Origin: Kurthia zopfii | GTDB lineage: Bacteria; Bacillota; Bacilli; Bacillales_A; Planococcaceae | DNA: 40,558 nucleotides | Assembly: GCF_003143955.1 (NCBI RefSeq) | Contig: NZ_QFVS01000026.1 | Coordinates: 1-40,558 of the forward strand | Direction: 5' to 3' | Shown: piece after piece, positions 1-11,046 of the stretch | Position numbering within the stretch: position 1 is the first letter of the stretch | Layout of the letters: each line of letters opens with the position of its first letter | Translations under genes and position numbers: made by a program | The notes under the pieces: generated by a model | Told to the model about the DNA's origin: nothing | The model's database searches: none | The model's input: only the letters and a program-made list of their open reading frames with translations

Positions 1-73
1 ATCTCGCTCGACTTGCATGTATTAGGCACGCCGCCAGCGTTCGTCCTGAGCCAGGATCAAACTCTCCATAAAA
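1..73 (-). rRNA. rrs: 16S ribosomal RNA, 5' end (partial)
   Basis: The complement of this stretch reads GGAGAGTTTGATCCTGGCTC, followed by the standard conserved 5' segment of bacterial 16S rRNA up to the start of variable region 1. Only the first ~70 nt are present; the gene continues past the left edge of the window. The 5' boundary near 73 is set by comparison with the known Bacillus 16S start and is approximate. The lysS-rrn junction has the same order as in B. subtilis (rrnW downstream of lysS). Confidence 0.96.
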
Positions 74-221
74 AGTGTTTGAAAGCTCATTTGCTTTGCT
101 AGCGTTATCTATGATAACAATTGCTTATCACTAAGTGATAAGACTTTATTGTGATTAACTTCTTGCTTGTTTAGTTTTCAAGGTTCATGTTGTTTCGTCT
201 TTTTTGTCAGACGACTTAACT

Positions 222-251
222 ATTATAACATTTTCGAGTTTATCATGTCAA
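222..251 (-). promoter_or_regulatory. rrn promoter, proximal (sigma-A)
   Basis: On the minus strand TTGACA (246-251) is followed after 18 nt by TATAAT (222-227), both perfect consensus hexamers. It is the promoter nearest to 16S and corresponds to rrn P2. The expected start region contains TTAAGTCGTC, a motif that recurs downstream of the third promoter and in altered form downstream of the second. Confidence 0.88.
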
Positions 252-307
252 GAACTTTTTTAAATTCTTTTTCAATCATTCTCGCGTCACTCGTTAGCGA
301 CTTTAAT

Positions 308-336
308 ATTATAACTCTTTAAGCTTTCAGTGTCAA
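308..336 (-). promoter_or_regulatory. rrn promoter, middle (sigma-A)
   Basis: On the minus strand TTGACA (331-336), a 17-nt spacer and TATAAT (308-313) make a perfect consensus sigma-A promoter, 85-86 bp upstream of the proximal one. The flanks AGTTCTTGACA and TTATAATATTAAAG resemble the proximal unit, suggesting duplication. Confidence 0.88.
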
Positions 337-392
337 GAACTTTTTCACAAAAGTTTTAAGCTGTTTTAGCAACTCTCCTTGACGACTTAATT

Positions 393-421
393 AGTATATC
401 ACCATAACTTAATAGGTGCAA
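393..421 (-). promoter_or_regulatory. rrn promoter, distal (sigma-A, weaker)
   Basis: On the minus strand TTGCAC (416-421), a 17-nt spacer and TATACT (393-398) lie another 85 bp upstream. TTAAGTCGTCA follows the -10 as in the proximal unit. The hexamers deviate from consensus, so activity is less certain than for the other two, but spacing and flanking match support a third tandem unit. Confidence 0.65.
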
Positions 422-531
422 GTGTTTTTTGAAAAAATTTATCTTGTTAATAAACACTTTCAAACAACTACCTTTCATATTGTACAGCAACATAACTAAC
501 CAGACAATCAATATTTTCATTATATAATAGA

Positions 532-570
532 AGAAGCCCCCATAAATCTCAAAAGATTCATGGGGCTTCT
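532..570 (-). terminator. lysS terminator
   Basis: AGAAGCCCC (532-540) pairs with GGGGCTTCT (562-570), and the inner arms extend the stem with a bulge and a mismatch. It lies ten bases after the lysS stop codon. The tail on the minus strand is TTCTATTATATA, only moderately U-rich. It separates lysS from the rrn promoters. Confidence 0.8.
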
Positions 571-579
571 ATTACTATA

Positions 580-2082
<1,503 letters not shown>

Positions 2083-2224
2083 TTATAATTGTTCCGCATA
2101 GCAGTCCATAATGTATTTATTGTACACAATTTCCCCGTATGATTCATCTCTTTCCGTTCAATTTCTTTCGGGAATAGAAAATCTTTCATACGCAAATGTT
2201 GTTATAGTAGAGTTTACTCCAAAT

Positions 2225-2740
2225 TCAACAATTTATAAACGCATCGACACTTTTTACCTCTAAATGCTTTCGAACACCTTGATGATCAACAGTCGGCAAT
2301 AGTGCTTCGATTGATTTATTCAAAACAGGGTGTACTAGGTCCATTGTAATTTCAGCTAATGGCACTAGCACAAATCCTCGTTCATGCATTCTTGGATGTG
2401 GAATAATTAGACGTTCAGTATCCATTACTTGATCGTCAAATAGGACAATATCTAAATCCATCGTTCTTGGACCCCATCTAATAATTCGAACACGCTTCAA
2501 CTCTTCTTCAATTGATTGGCAAACCTCTAAAAGTTGTACAGGTGATAAAGTCGTCTCTACCGCTACCGCTATATTCATAAATAAATCCTGATCTTCATAC
2601 CCTACCGGATCAGTATCGTACACAGATGACACCGCAGTCACTTTGATTTCTTCATGTGCATTCAACAACGCAACAGCTTGTTTCAACGAATCCACCTTAT
2701 CGCCCATATTTGAGCCTAATGAAATATAAGCAACACTCAC
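2225..2740 (-). CDS. folK: 2-amino-4-hydroxy-6-hydroxymethyldihydropteridine pyrophosphokinase
   Basis: HPPK transfers pyrophosphate from ATP to 6-hydroxymethyl-7,8-dihydropterin, the step before dihydropteroate synthase in folate synthesis. The 171-aa protein has the family length, an SLGSNMG start (7-13) and the signature RWGPRTMDLDIVLF (88-101), whose aspartates bind Mg. The start overlaps the folB stop by 4 nt (ATGA), implying translational coupling. It is the last gene of the pab-fol operon. No strong terminator follows it; 145 bp with no gene separate it from lysS. Confidence 0.96.
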   Translation of the reverse strand: MSVAYISLGSNMGDKVDSLKQAVALLNAHEEIKVTAVSSVYDTDPVGYEDQDLFMNIAVAVETTLSPVQLLEVCQSIEEELKRVRIIRWGPRTMDLDIVLFDDQVMDTERLIIPHPRMHERGFVLVPLAEITMDLVHPVLNKSIEALLPTVDHQGVRKHLEVKSVDAFINC

Positions 2741-3105
2741 TGCATCTCACCTCTAGTAATTTCCACCGCTACTTCACGATAATGCCCTGGAATCGGTGGA
2801 TCTGGCTTAATCACTTCTACTTGCAGCCCTTTTATTTCATTCGGATACGCTGCACGAACATCTGTAGCAATCTTCTCTGCTACCGCTTCAATTAGTTTAA
2901 AAGGTTTACCTTCTAAGATTTTTTGAACAATCATAAACACATCCGCGTAACTCACTGTGTTATCTAAAGAATCCGTCTCACCTGCATGTTGTAAATCTAC
3001 GGCAATTTTCATCGTCACTCTAAATCTTTGGCCTAATTCTGTTTCAGTCGGTAAAACACCATGATAACCGTAAAACTCTAAATCTCTTAAATGTATATAA
3101 TCCAT
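2737..3105 (-). CDS. folB: Dihydroneopterin aldolase
   Basis: Converts 7,8-dihydroneopterin to 6-hydroxymethyl-7,8-dihydropterin and glycolaldehyde. The 122-aa protein matches the family length. It shows the YGYHGVLPTE segment (12-21) with the conserved active-site acid region, and Lys100 in VIKPDPPI, the position of the catalytic lysine in the well-studied Staphylococcus aureus enzyme. It lies 12 nt after folP and overlaps folK by 4 nt. Order folP-folB-folK is as in Bacillus and Staphylococcus. Confidence 0.96.
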   Translation of the reverse strand: MDYIHLRDLEFYGYHGVLPTETELGQRFRVTMKIAVDLQHAGETDSLDNTVSYADVFMIVQKILEGKPFKLIEAVAEKIATDVRAAYPNEIKGLQVEVIKPDPPIPGHYREVAVEITRGEMQ

Positions 3106-3117
3106 TCTATTTCCCCC

Positions 3118-3906
3118 TTATTTTAAAGAATCCATCGTTTTCATCATACGCGCAATTGGCTTCACATCATGTACACGCATTATATGGCATCCATTACTCA
3201 CACCGTAACAACAAGTCGCTCCAGTACCTTCCATACGCTCATCTACTGGCAAATCTAAAATTGTTCCAATCATACGTTTTCTTGATGTCGCTAATAACAC
3301 GGGATAACCCATATCCGATAAATTCGATAAATTTTTCATCATCTCAATATTTTGTTCAAATGATTTCGCAAAACCAATGCCCGGATCCAGCCAAATTTTT
3401 TCACGCTTAACGCCCGCTTCCAAAGCGATTTGAATACTTTCTTCCAAATCTGCTTTGGCTGTCGCCCAAAAATCCGTACCATAATCTTCGTTTTTTCGAT
3501 TATGCATTAAAATAATCGGCACATTATGACGTGCAGCTACTTCCGCAATTCTCGGATCATGCTTTGCACCCCATACATCATTAATAATATGTGCGCCTGC
3601 TTGAACTGCCGCTTCCGCCACTTCCGATTTGAATGAATCAATCGATACAAGTACATCTAACTCCGATGTAATGGCTTGAATAACTGGCACGACACGCGCG
3701 ATTTCTTCTTCAATCGACACCGGTGTATAACCAGGGCGGGTCGACTCGCCACCTACATCAATAATATGCGCGCCATCCGCTACCATTTCCTTCGCATGTA
3801 TGACCGCTTTTTCAACGGAATTGAACTCACCACCATCTGAAAAAGAATCAGGTGTTACATTCAAAATCCCCATGATATATGTTTTCTTACCGAATTCTAA
3901 TTCCAA
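3118..3906 (-). CDS. folP: Dihydropteroate synthase (sulfonamide target)
   Basis: Condenses p-aminobenzoate with the pterin pyrophosphate to make dihydropteroate. The 262-aa TIM-barrel protein has GILNVTPDSFSDGG (13-26), the DVGGESTRPG loop, SRKRMIG near the C-terminus and the closing MRVHDV strand. The start is TTG at 3904-3906, two bases beyond the pabC stop, with a GAGGGAG ribosome site just upstream. The short N-terminus resembles the staphylococcal rather than the longer B. subtilis enzyme. Its position after pabC links p-aminobenzoate supply to its consumer. Confidence 0.96.
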   Translation of the reverse strand: MELEFGKKTYIMGILNVTPDSFSDGGEFNSVEKAVIHAKEMVADGAHIIDVGGESTRPGYTPVSIEEEIARVVPVIQAITSELDVLVSIDSFKSEVAEAAVQAGAHIINDVWGAKHDPRIAEVAARHNVPIILMHNRKNEDYGTDFWATAKADLEESIQIALEAGVKREKIWLDPGIGFAKSFEQNIEMMKNLSNLSDMGYPVLLATSRKRMIGTILDLPVDERMEGTGATCCYGVSNGCHIMRVHDVKPIARMMKTMDSLK

Positions 3907-3907
3907 C

Positions 3908-4735
3908 TTACTCCCTCATCTCTTTATAAAGTGCATGCAACGATTGATAAACCGAACCTTCTCCACCAGCAAATCGAAGTTCACCAATCGAATGAATCGG
4001 AACAATCTCTTGAATTGAAGTCGTCACAAAACATTCTTCCGCATGTTGAAGCGATTTTTTTAAAAACACCCCTTCATTCACCTGCAAATTCAATTGATCC
4101 GCGAGTTTCATCACATATTGTCTAGTTATGCCATTTAATATGCCCGTTTCTATAGATGGCGTATATAACTCCCCATCCTTCACCCAAAAAATATTCGAAG
4201 TGATGCCTTCCGCTATAAAGCCTTCTTCAGTTAAAAAGAAGCCTTCAACATCTTTCAACGAAGCAACCTCTTGTCTCGCCAAAATATTATTCGCGTAATG
4301 ATGTGATTTATAACGAATGGCTTGTTCTGGCGTATTCCGTCGCGTCTCTAACCAAATCGCTTCCTTCTCAAGGATACCGGCAAGCAACTCTTTACGGAAA
4401 ATAATGACCGTCGGATGATCATACGTCCTCGCCTGTAGACCTAATCCTTCATTCCCCGCAGATACATTCAAACGAAAATAACCATCTTGATTCCCCGACT
4501 TCGCATTTAACGTACGAATCACTTCCATCAACTCATCATTTGAATAGGGCATCTTAATCTTATATTCATTCAAAGCTGTCTTCATGCGCTCCATATGCTC
4601 TTCAAAAAGGAACGGTTCATCATTATATGTTCGAAACGTTTCAAAAAATCCTAATCCATATAAAAATCCATGATCTAATGGCGAAATTCGTAAATCTTCA
4701 GCTTGGACAAATTCGCCATCTTTCCAGCACCACAT
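3908..4735 (-). CDS. pabC: 4-amino-4-deoxychorismate lyase
   Basis: PLP-dependent fold-type IV enzyme releasing pyruvate from aminodeoxychorismate to give p-aminobenzoate. The product is 275 aa. SPLDHGFLYGLGFFETFR (18-35) is the family N-terminal signature, Lys143 in IRYKSHHYANN is the likely PLP lysine, and EGITSNIFWV follows in the C-terminal half. I chose ATG 4733-4735, which overlaps the pabA stop (TAATG) and has GGAGG (4745-4749) 9 nt upstream. A TTG start 18 nt earlier is in frame but has no ribosome site. The family also includes D-amino-acid and branched-chain aminotransferases; context settles the assignment. Confidence 0.94.
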   Translation of the reverse strand: MWCWKDGEFVQAEDLRISPLDHGFLYGLGFFETFRTYNDEPFLFEEHMERMKTALNEYKIKMPYSNDELMEVIRTLNAKSGNQDGYFRLNVSAGNEGLGLQARTYDHPTVIIFRKELLAGILEKEAIWLETRRNTPEQAIRYKSHHYANNILARQEVASLKDVEGFFLTEEGFIAEGITSNIFWVKDGELYTPSIETGILNGITRQYVMKLADQLNLQVNEGVFLKKSLQHAEECFVTTSIQEIVPIHSIGELRFAGGEGSVYQSLHALYKEMRE

Positions 4736-5316
4736 TATTTCGTTCCTCCGCAATATTGATCAATGAAATTTCGTAGAAGCGTCAAGCCACTCTCCGTCAT
4801 AATCGACTCTGGATGGAATTGAACACCTTCCACCGCTAAATCTTTATGGCGCAACCCCATAATTTCTCCTTCAGCAGTCCACGAAGTTACTTCTAAACAA
4901 TCTGGCAATGAAGATTTTTCTACAATCAACGAGTGATAACGCGTCGCATTATACGGATTCGGCATACCTTTATTCATATCCGCATCATTATGGAATACAG
5001 GTGATACTTTCCCATGCATTAATCTCTCCGCTCGCACGACTTTCCCACCAAACACCTGCGCAATTGATTGATGACCTAAACAAACACCTAAAATCGGAAT
5101 TTCCCCCGCAAAATGTTCAATGATTTCAAGGCTCATTCCCGCTTCGTTAGGCGAACAAGGTCCAGGTGAAATAACGATCATCTTCGGTGTAAGTGCATCT
5201 ATTTCCGCTAAAGTAATTTGGTCATTTCGAATGACTTGAATATCCTCTTGTAACTCACCGAAATATTGCACAATATTATACGTAAATGAATCATAATTAT
5301 CGATCATTAATATCAT
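4735..5316 (-). CDS. pabA: Aminodeoxychorismate/anthranilate synthase glutamine amidotransferase
   Basis: Class I glutamine amidotransferase that supplies ammonia to PabB. The 193-aa protein carries the nucleophile Cys79 in GVCLGHQSI and the His168/Glu170 dyad in QFHPES. In B. subtilis the equivalent subunit serves both folate and tryptophan pathways (hence the name trpG/pabA); whether it does so here cannot be seen from the window. It overlaps pabB by 4 nt and pabC by 1 nt, so the three are probably translationally coupled. Confidence 0.95.
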   Translation of the reverse strand: MILMIDNYDSFTYNIVQYFGELQEDIQVIRNDQITLAEIDALTPKMIVISPGPCSPNEAGMSLEIIEHFAGEIPILGVCLGHQSIAQVFGGKVVRAERLMHGKVSPVFHNDADMNKGMPNPYNATRYHSLIVEKSSLPDCLEVTSWTAEGEIMGLRHKDLAVEGVQFHPESIMTESGLTLLRNFIDQYCGGTK

Positions 5317-6707
5317 TGTTGTACCTCCTCAACCATTTGCACCGCTTGCCACATTGCTTTTGCTTTATTTAATGACTCGATATATTCCTTCTCCGGAATC
5401 GAATCAATGACAATTCCCGCACCTGCTTGAATATAGACTTTTTCATCTTGAATAAACGCCGTACGAATGACGATGTTCATATCCAGATCGCCATTGTATC
5501 CAATCCAACCAATCGAACCTGTGTAAATCCCTCTACGAACCGGTTCTAATTCCTCGACAATTTCCATCGTGCGGATTTTTGGCGCGCCTGTAATTGTGCC
5601 ACCTGGGAACATTGCACGAATGACTTCTGTATTCGATTGATTTGCAGCAATTTTACTGCGGACATTCGATACAATATGCTGCACATGTGAATATTTTTCA
5701 ATGACCATGAATTCATCTACATGTACGGTGCCATATGCCGATACTTTGCCCAAATCATTTCTTTCTAAGTCTACAAGCATGACATGTTCTGCTCGTTCTT
5801 TCTCATTGTTGATTAATTCATTCGCTAATTCTAAATCCTCCGCATCATTATTTCCGCGAGGGCGAGTTCCAGCAATCGGACGCGTTGATAAATCTTCGTC
5901 ATCCTTTTTAATTAATAGTTCTGGAGATCCTGACACGATCGAAAACGCAGGTGACTTGATCAAAGCGCTATAAGGCGATGGGTTAAATGTGCGCAATGCT
6001 TCAAAAAGAATAATCGGCTCAACCGTAAAATCCTTACTTTGGCGGACGGAGAGATTCACTTGGAATACATCGCCCTGTTTTATATATTCTTGGATTTGGC
6101 GTACCGCTGCTTCAAATTGAGCGCCATTCATCGACACATTCATATTTTCTATTTGGTGATTTAAAACCTTCGCATCCTTCGAGAAAATACGCTTCGCTTC
6201 AGCCGATTCCCATTGCTTAAACCAGTCCGCAAGATTTACATCACTCGTCGAAGTTTTCATAACAGTTAATTCACTTTTCTCTACATCAAAAACCGCCCAT
6301 GCATCTACTAAATACATGAATTGATCAGGAAAATGTAAATCGTCATCTGCTGTGTTGCTTAAGCTCTCAATTTTCCGTGCATAGTCATAGGAAATCGAAC
6401 CAATTACACCACCTGTAAATAGCTCTTCCTCTGTCTGAAATGCGTATGTATTTGTTAATTGCTCAATTAGTTCCAGTGATTCCCCTTTGCGAATTTCCAC
6501 ATCACCGTTGCGCCACTGAATCTGAATTCCTTCATCCGTTGATTGAATAACAGCTAATGGATTCCAAGCCGCAATATGTTGTTTACCGCTCCTACCACTT
6601 TCTAAATAAATGGCATGATCTACCTTTGAAGTCTGCTCCTTAAAGCTATAAAAAAATGAATCTGCATTAAAATGGATTGATTCCGATTGAAATAGTTGAT
6701 TGTTCAA
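5313..6707 (-). CDS. pabB: Aminodeoxychorismate synthase component I
   Basis: Chorismate-utilising enzyme that aminates chorismate to 4-amino-4-deoxychorismate using ammonia from PabA. The product is 464 aa. C-terminal chorismate-binding motifs are clear: [39 protein letters not shown] and the glycine-rich GAGIVIDS near the end. I place the start at TTG 6705-6707, which has GGAGG (6715-6719) 7 nt upstream. The frame stays open a further 81 nt, but that extension carries the ribosome site itself and does not resemble the family N-terminus. It is the first gene of the six-gene folate operon. Confidence 0.94.
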   Translation of the reverse strand: MNNQLFQSESIHFNADSFFYSFKEQTSKVDHAIYLESGRSGKQHIAAWNPLAVIQSTDEGIQIQWRNGDVEIRKGESLELIEQLTNTYAFQTEEELFTGGVIGSISYDYARKIESLSNTADDDLHFPDQFMYLVDAWAVFDVEKSELTVMKTSTSDVNLADWFKQWESAEAKRIFSKDAKVLNHQIENMNVSMNGAQFEAAVRQIQEYIKQGDVFQVNLSVRQSKDFTVEPIILFEALRTFNPSPYSALIKSPAFSIVSGSPELLIKKDDEDLSTRPIAGTRPRGNNDAEDLELANELINNEKERAEHVMLVDLERNDLGKVSAYGTVHVDEFMVIEKYSHVQHIVSNVRSKIAANQSNTEVIRAMFPGGTITGAPKIRTMEIVEELEPVRRGIYTGSIGWIGYNGDLDMNIVIRTAFIQDEKVYIQAGAGIVIDSIPEKEYIESLNKAKAMWQAVQMVEEVQQ

Positions 6708-6747
6708 GGTCTTTCCTCCACATCCTAAGTGTTTGTTACTTGTCCAT

Positions 6748-6776
6748 AGTATATGAAATGTAGCGGCTTTTCGCAA
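6748..6776 (-). promoter_or_regulatory. Promoter of the pab-fol operon (sigma-A)
   Basis: On the minus strand TTGCGA (6771-6776), a 17-nt spacer and TATACT (6748-6753) lie ~40 bp before the pabB start and after the cysK terminator. No other good promoter is visible before folK, so the six genes probably form one transcript. Confidence 0.7.
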
Positions 6777-6785
6777 AATTAAATA

Positions 6786-6824
6786 CAAAAAAGCAGGAAT
6801 GCAGCTCGATTGCTACACCCTGCT
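6786..6824 (-). terminator. cysK terminator
   Basis: AGCAGG (6792-6797) pairs with CCTGCT (6819-6824), with partial inner pairing around GCAGC/GCTAC. The minus-strand tail is TTTTTTGTA. It sits just after the cysK stop and before the pabB promoter. Confidence 0.8.
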
Positions 6825-6841
6825 TAATTATTTTAATTTTA

Positions 6842-7780
6842 TTAGTCATCGAAGTGATAAAGAGGTGTCGATAAGTAGCGTTCGCCATTAGAAGCTAGCA
6901 CTGCTAATACGTTTTTACCTTTACCAAGACGTTTCGCTGTTTCGATTGCTGCGAAGATTGCTGCACCTGATGAAATACCACCAAGAATACCTTCTTCTTT
7001 TGCAACTTTACGAGCTGTATCGAATGCAGCGTCGTTTTCTACAGGGAATACAGAACCGTAAATTTCAGTATTTAATACTGAAGGTACGAAGCCTGCACCG
7101 ATTCCTTGGATTTTATGTGGACCTGGTTTGCCGCCTTCAAGTACTGGAGAATCTTTTGGTTCAACAGCGATGATTTCGATATTTGGGAATTTCTCTTTTA
7201 ATACTTCACCTGCACCAGTGATTGTACCACCTGTACCTACACCCGCAAGGAATGCATCAAGTGTTAAACCTACTTTTTCAAATGCGTCTACAATTTCAGG
7301 TCCAGTTGTTAAACGGTGAACGACCGCATTCACTGGGTTTTCAAATTGTTGAGGTAAGAACCAACCGTTTTCTTTTGAAAGTTCTTCCGCTTTTGCGATT
7401 GCACCTTTCATACCTTCAGCACCTGGTGTAAGAATTAATTCTGCACCATATGCACGAAGTAAGTTACGACGTTCCATAGACATTGTATCAGGCATTACGA
7501 TGACTGATTTGTAACCTTTTGCAGCTGCGATCATTGCAAGACCAATTCCTGTGTTACCTGAAGTTGGTTCGATTAATGTGCTACCTGCTTTTAAAATACC
7601 GTCTTTTTCAGCTTGTTCAACCATTCCTAATGCTAAACGGTCTTTTACTGAACTACCTGGGTTCATATATTCTAATTTTACATATACGTCAGCGTCATTT
7701 GGACCTGTTACGTTGTTTAATTTTACGATTGGTGTATTTCCTACTAAATCAGATACTGAATTTACGATTTGGTTTGTCAT
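6842..7780 (-). CDS. cysK: Cysteine synthase A (O-acetylserine sulfhydrylase)
   Basis: PLP enzyme making cysteine from O-acetylserine and sulfide. The 312-aa protein has the PLP lysine Lys46 in NPGSSVKDR, the substrate loop TSGNTG (73-78), the [10 protein letters not shown] phosphate-binding loop, and SSGAA and [10 protein letters not shown] toward the C-terminus. An AGGAGT ribosome site precedes ATG. It has its own promoter and terminator, so it is a single-gene unit. In B. subtilis CysK also acts as coregulator of CymR; I could not identify a CymR site with confidence. yacD, which sits between hslO and cysK in B. subtilis, is missing. Confidence 0.97.
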   Translation of the reverse strand: MTNQIVNSVSDLVGNTPIVKLNNVTGPNDADVYVKLEYMNPGSSVKDRLALGMVEQAEKDGILKAGSTLIEPTSGNTGIGLAMIAAAKGYKSVIVMPDTMSMERRNLLRAYGAELILTPGAEGMKGAIAKAEELSKENGWFLPQQFENPVNAVVHRLTTGPEIVDAFEKVGLTLDAFLAGVGTGGTITGAGEVLKEKFPNIEIIAVEPKDSPVLEGGKPGPHKIQGIGAGFVPSVLNTEIYGSVFPVENDAAFDTARKVAKEEGILGGISSGAAIFAAIETAKRLGKGKNVLAVLASNGERYLSTPLYHFDD

Positions 7781-7832
7781 TTCAATCCCACTCCTAATCC
7801 CTAGTAATTTTATAGGTTTTTAATTTATTTTA

Positions 7833-7861
7833 ATTTTACAGCAGTAAAAATAGAAAGTCAA
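7833..7861 (-). promoter_or_regulatory. cysK promoter (sigma-A)
   Basis: On the minus strand TTGACT (7856-7861), a 17-nt spacer and TAAAAT (7833-7838) give a leader of ~45 nt before cysK. The leader is AT-rich and shows no riboswitch-like fold by eye. Confidence 0.7.
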
Positions 7862-7863
7862 TT

Positions 7864-7900
7864 AAAAAAGTGTCAGTCTATTTCGCATAGTCCGACACTT
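7864..7900 (-). terminator. hslO terminator
   Basis: AAGTGTC (7869-7875) pairs with GACACTT (7894-7900), with further pairing of the inner AGTCTA/TAGTCC arms around the TTTCGCA loop. The minus-strand tail is TTTTTTAAT. It follows hslO by 13 nt. Confidence 0.82.
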
Positions 7901-7913
7901 CACTTTTTAAAAA

Positions 7914-8804
7914 TTATGCTTGTTGTTCTTTAATTTCTTCGATGATTCCTTCTAATTCTGCTTTCGGGAAATCATACACTTCCATACAGAAGTGACATTG
8001 CGTTTCCGCGTGGCCTTCTTCATCAATGATCGTTTGGATTTCATTCGTTCCTAAGCTTAATAATGCTGAACTGAAGCGTTCTTTCGAGCAGTTACAAGCA
8101 AAGCTAACAGGCATAGAATCCAATACAGATACATTTTCTTTACCTAGAACTGATTCTAAAATTTGCTCAGGTGTATAGCCTTTTTCAATCATTTTAGAAA
8201 CCGGCTCGATTTTACTAAGTTGTTCTTCGATTGCCGTAATAATTTCGTCTTCTACATTCGGCATTACTTGGATGACAAATCCACCTGAAGCTAAGATTGA
8301 ATTATCCGTATCAACAAGTACACCTAACCCTACAGCTGAAGGTACTTGTTCTGATTTTGCAAAGTAGTATGTGAAGTCTTCAGCGATTTCACCAGAAACT
8401 AGTGGTACTTGACCAGTGAAGTAATCACGTAAACCAGCATCTTTAACTACTGATAACGAACCTTCCGTACCTACTGCGCGGCGAACATCTAATTTTCCAT
8501 GTTCATTCAGGTCGTAATGTACGTGAGGGTTTACTGCATAACCGCGTACTTCACCTTTTGCGTTCGCATCTACTACGATTCCGCCGATTTCACCATCACC
8601 TTGGATTTTGATTGTTAGACGATCTTCACCTTTTTGCATTGCACCCATCATAACACCAGCAGTCATTGTACGACCTAATGCTGCTGAAGTAGTTGGCCAA
8701 GTATCGTGTCGGCGTTGTGCTTCCCCTACTGTTTCCGTAGTACTTACTGCAAATGCACGGACACTACTATTAAAACCTATTGCGCGAACTAAATAATCTG
8801 ACAT
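7914..8804 (-). CDS. hslO: Hsp33 redox-regulated holdase chaperone
   Basis: Cytoplasmic chaperone that binds unfolding proteins under oxidative stress. The 296-aa protein carries the four zinc-binding redox-switch cysteines: Cys237 and Cys239 (CNC), Cys270 and Cys273 (CHFC). Oxidation of these releases zinc and activates the family. The start is ATG 8802-8804 with AGAGGA 6 nt upstream; an upstream extension of 11 codons in the same frame has no support. In B. subtilis coaX lies between ftsH and hslO; here only a terminator and a short spacer separate them. Confidence 0.96.
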   Translation of the reverse strand: MSDYLVRAIGFNSSVRAFAVSTTETVGEAQRRHDTWPTTSAALGRTMTAGVMMGAMQKGEDRLTIKIQGDGEIGGIVVDANAKGEVRGYAVNPHVHYDLNEHGKLDVRRAVGTEGSLSVVKDAGLRDYFTGQVPLVSGEIAEDFTYYFAKSEQVPSAVGLGVLVDTDNSILASGGFVIQVMPNVEDEIITAIEEQLSKIEPVSKMIEKGYTPEQILESVLGKENVSVLDSMPVSFACNCSKERFSSALLSLGTNEIQTIIDEEGHAETQCHFCMEVYDFPKAELEGIIEEIKEQQA

Positions 8805-8869
8805 ATATATTCCTCTTTTCCTTATAAGCAAAGTCAATTTCTTTCGACATCATAACATAGTTTGATAGA

Positions 8870-8905
8870 CAAAAAAAAGCTGACCGCCTTGAACAGGCGA
8901 TCAAC
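8870..8905 (-). terminator. ftsH terminator
   Basis: GCTGACCGCC (8879-8888) and GGCGATCAAC (8896-8905) form a 10-bp stem with two G-U pairs on the minus-strand RNA and a 7-nt loop. The tail is eight T residues. It begins 5 nt after the ftsH stop codon. Confidence 0.9.
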
Positions 8906-8910
8906 ATTTT

Positions 8911-10926
8911 TTATTCACGTTCTTCTTGAATACCGTTTTTGTTTTTATCGTTCTGTTGTTCTTTTGGAAGATTGTCTACAGTCGGATCAGTTGTTCCTTC
9001 TTCAACTTTATCTTCTTTCACAACAGTTGGTTCAGTCGATTCAGCTTTCACTTCATCAACGATTACTTCTTTGTTTTTATTCTCATAAGAGCGTTCTGGT
9101 AATTTACCATACTTCTCTAAATGTTCGATTTGTTCAGCATCTAATGTTTCAACCTCTAATAGAGTTTGAGCGATTAGATTTAATAAATCGCGGCGTTCTG
9201 TAAGAATATCTTTCGTACGTTGGTACTGTGCAGAAACCATTGATTGCATTTCTTGGTCGATTTCATAGGCAATCTTATCTGAGTAATTTTGTTCTGAAGT
9301 CATATCGCGACCTAAGAATACGTTACCCCCTTGGTTTCCACCAAATTGTAATTGTCCTAATTTATCACTCATACCGTACTCAGTAACCATTGCGCGAACG
9401 ATGCTCGTTACACGTTGGAAGTCATTGTGTGCGCCTGTAGAAACTTCACCGAATACGATGTCCTCAGCTACTCGTCCACCTAACAGACCAGAAACTTTAT
9501 CTAAAAGTTCAGGTTTAGTTTGGAAGTAACGATCTTCTTTCGGAAGCATTACTGCATATCCGCCAGCTTGTCCACGAGGGACGATTGTTACTTTATGAAC
9601 TTTCTCTGCTTCATCTAAAGTTAAGCCTACAACTACGTGACCTGCTTCGTGATAAGCAACGATATTACGTTCTTTTTCAGAAATAACACGACTTGTTTTC
9701 GCAACACCGGCAATTACGCGGTCAGTTGCTTCATCAATATCGCCCATGTCGATTTTCGTTTTGTTACTACGCGCTGCAACTAATGCTGCTTCGTTTAGTA
9801 AGTTTTCTAAATCGGCACCAGAGAAACCTGGTGTACGTTGAGCGATTGCTTTTAAATCTACTGATTCATCAAGCGGTTTTTTGCGAGCATGTACTTTAAG
9901 TACTGCTTCACGACCACGAACATCCGGGCGACCTACTGTAATTTGACGGTCAAAACGGCCTGGACGTAATAACGCTGGGTCAAGAATATCTGGACGGTTA
10001 GTAGCAGCGACGATAATAATACCTTCGTTTGCTCCGAAACCATCCATCTCAACTAGTAATTGGTTAAGTGTTTGCTCACGTTCATCGTGACCACCACCAA
10101 CACCTGCTCCACGTTGACGACCTACTGCATCAATTTCATCAATGAAAATGATACAAGGTGCGTTTTTCTTCGCATTTTCAAATAAGTCACGCACTCGAGA
10201 TGCACCGACACCGACGAACATCTCTACGAAATCAGAACCTGAAATCGAGAAGAATGGTACGCCAGCTTCACCGGCAACAGCACGTGCAAGTAATGTTTTA
10301 CCCGTACCTGGAGGCCCTACTAATAGGATCCCTTTTGGAATACGCGCTCCGATTGCTTCGAATTTAGAATGGTCTTTTAAGAAGTCAACAACTTCAATAA
10401 GTTCTTGCTTCTCTTCGTCCGCTCCAGCAACATCTGTAAAGCGAACTTTCTTCTTCTGATCGTCATAAAGCTTAGCCTTACTCTTACCGAAGCTCATGAC
10501 ACGGTTTCCACCGCCTTGAGATTGGTTTAATAAGAAGAAGAATAAAATAAAGATGATAATGAATGGGATAATCCCAGTTAAGAAAGTAATAAATCCATTT
10601 GTTTCAGGAGCAGCAAGAATCTTAATAGATGTACTCTCTTTTGCTTCTTTACGAATAGAGTTCATTAATTCTTGGTCGTCTTGAGGGATATTAGTTACGA
10701 ATGACTCGTCTTCTTTATATCCTTCTAATTTACCTTTTACGACATATACTAGTCGCTCAGGTTGGACTTCCATGTTTGTAATCTTACCATCGTCTAATGC
10801 AGTAACAAACTCGTGATAATCAATTTCGTTCGTTGGTTTATTGGCTTTGTTAAATGACCCAAAAATACCTACGATCACGAGAAAAATCAATAAATAAAAT
10901 ATGGCGTATCGAAATGCTCGATTCAT
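8911..10926 (-). CDS. ftsH: ATP-dependent zinc metalloprotease FtsH
   Basis: Membrane-anchored AAA+ protease that degrades membrane and regulatory proteins. The 671-aa protein has two transmembrane helices (about 7-24 and 112-134) flanking an extracytoplasmic segment. Then come Walker A GPPGTGKT (204-211), Walker B FIDEIDA (261-267), the second region of homology ([20 protein letters not shown]) and the zinc site HEAGH (426-430). The charged, low-complexity C-terminal tail is typical of Gram-positive FtsH. The start is ATG 10924-10926, with AGGAGG 6 nt upstream; an in-frame GTG 15 nt earlier overlaps the ribosome site. Confidence 0.97.
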   Translation of the reverse strand: MNRAFRYAIFYLLIFLVIVGIFGSFNKANKPTNEIDYHEFVTALDDGKITNMEVQPERLVYVVKGKLEGYKEDESFVTNIPQDDQELMNSIRKEAKESTSIKILAAPETNGFITFLTGIIPFIIIFILFFFLLNQSQGGGNRVMSFGKSKAKLYDDQKKKVRFTDVAGADEEKQELIEVVDFLKDHSKFEAIGARIPKGILLVGPPGTGKTLLARAVAGEAGVPFFSISGSDFVEMFVGVGASRVRDLFENAKKNAPCIIFIDEIDAVGRQRGAGVGGGHDEREQTLNQLLVEMDGFGANEGIIIVAATNRPDILDPALLRPGRFDRQITVGRPDVRGREAVLKVHARKKPLDESVDLKAIAQRTPGFSGADLENLLNEAALVAARSNKTKIDMGDIDEATDRVIAGVAKTSRVISEKERNIVAYHEAGHVVVGLTLDEAEKVHKVTIVPRGQAGGYAVMLPKEDRYFQTKPELLDKVSGLLGGRVAEDIVFGEVSTGAHNDFQRVTSIVRAMVTEYGMSDKLGQLQFGGNQGGNVFLGRDMTSEQNYSDKIAYEIDQEMQSMVSAQYQRTKDILTERRDLLNLIAQTLLEVETLDAEQIEHLEKYGKLPERSYENKNKEVIVDEVKAESTEPTVVKEDKVEEGTTDPTVDNLPKEQQNDKNKNGIQEERE

Positions 10927-11046
10927 CCCCAGCCTCCTCACAAGGTAAACAGAAAAACTATAGTAAATCTTATCATATGACTATTTGACCGTACAATGAA
11001 AAGCCTTCTGTAGCACAATTTTTAAGTAAAAATTGTTACAGTTCTT

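Larger units (their letters stand above)
74..579 (-). other. rRNA operon leader and lysS-rrn intergenic region
   Basis: This ~500-bp stretch has no credible gene. On the minus strand it holds the lysS terminator, three tandem sigma-A promoters and then a ~150-nt leader before 16S. The leader contains CCTTGAAAACTAAACAAGC-type sequence (about 155-185 on the complement), typical of Bacilli rRNA spacers and leaders. A 9-bp inverted repeat lies at 124-142 (CTTATCACT / AGTGATAAG, one-base centre). The leader probably takes part in antitermination and in the 16S processing stem; that role is inferred from other Bacilli. Confidence 0.8.

Noticed and set aside
11015-11036. A 9-bp inverted repeat ACAATTTTT/AAAAATTGT after hprT as a terminator.
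   Set aside because: The stem is nearly all A-T and no U-run follows on the minus strand; it is unlikely to terminate.
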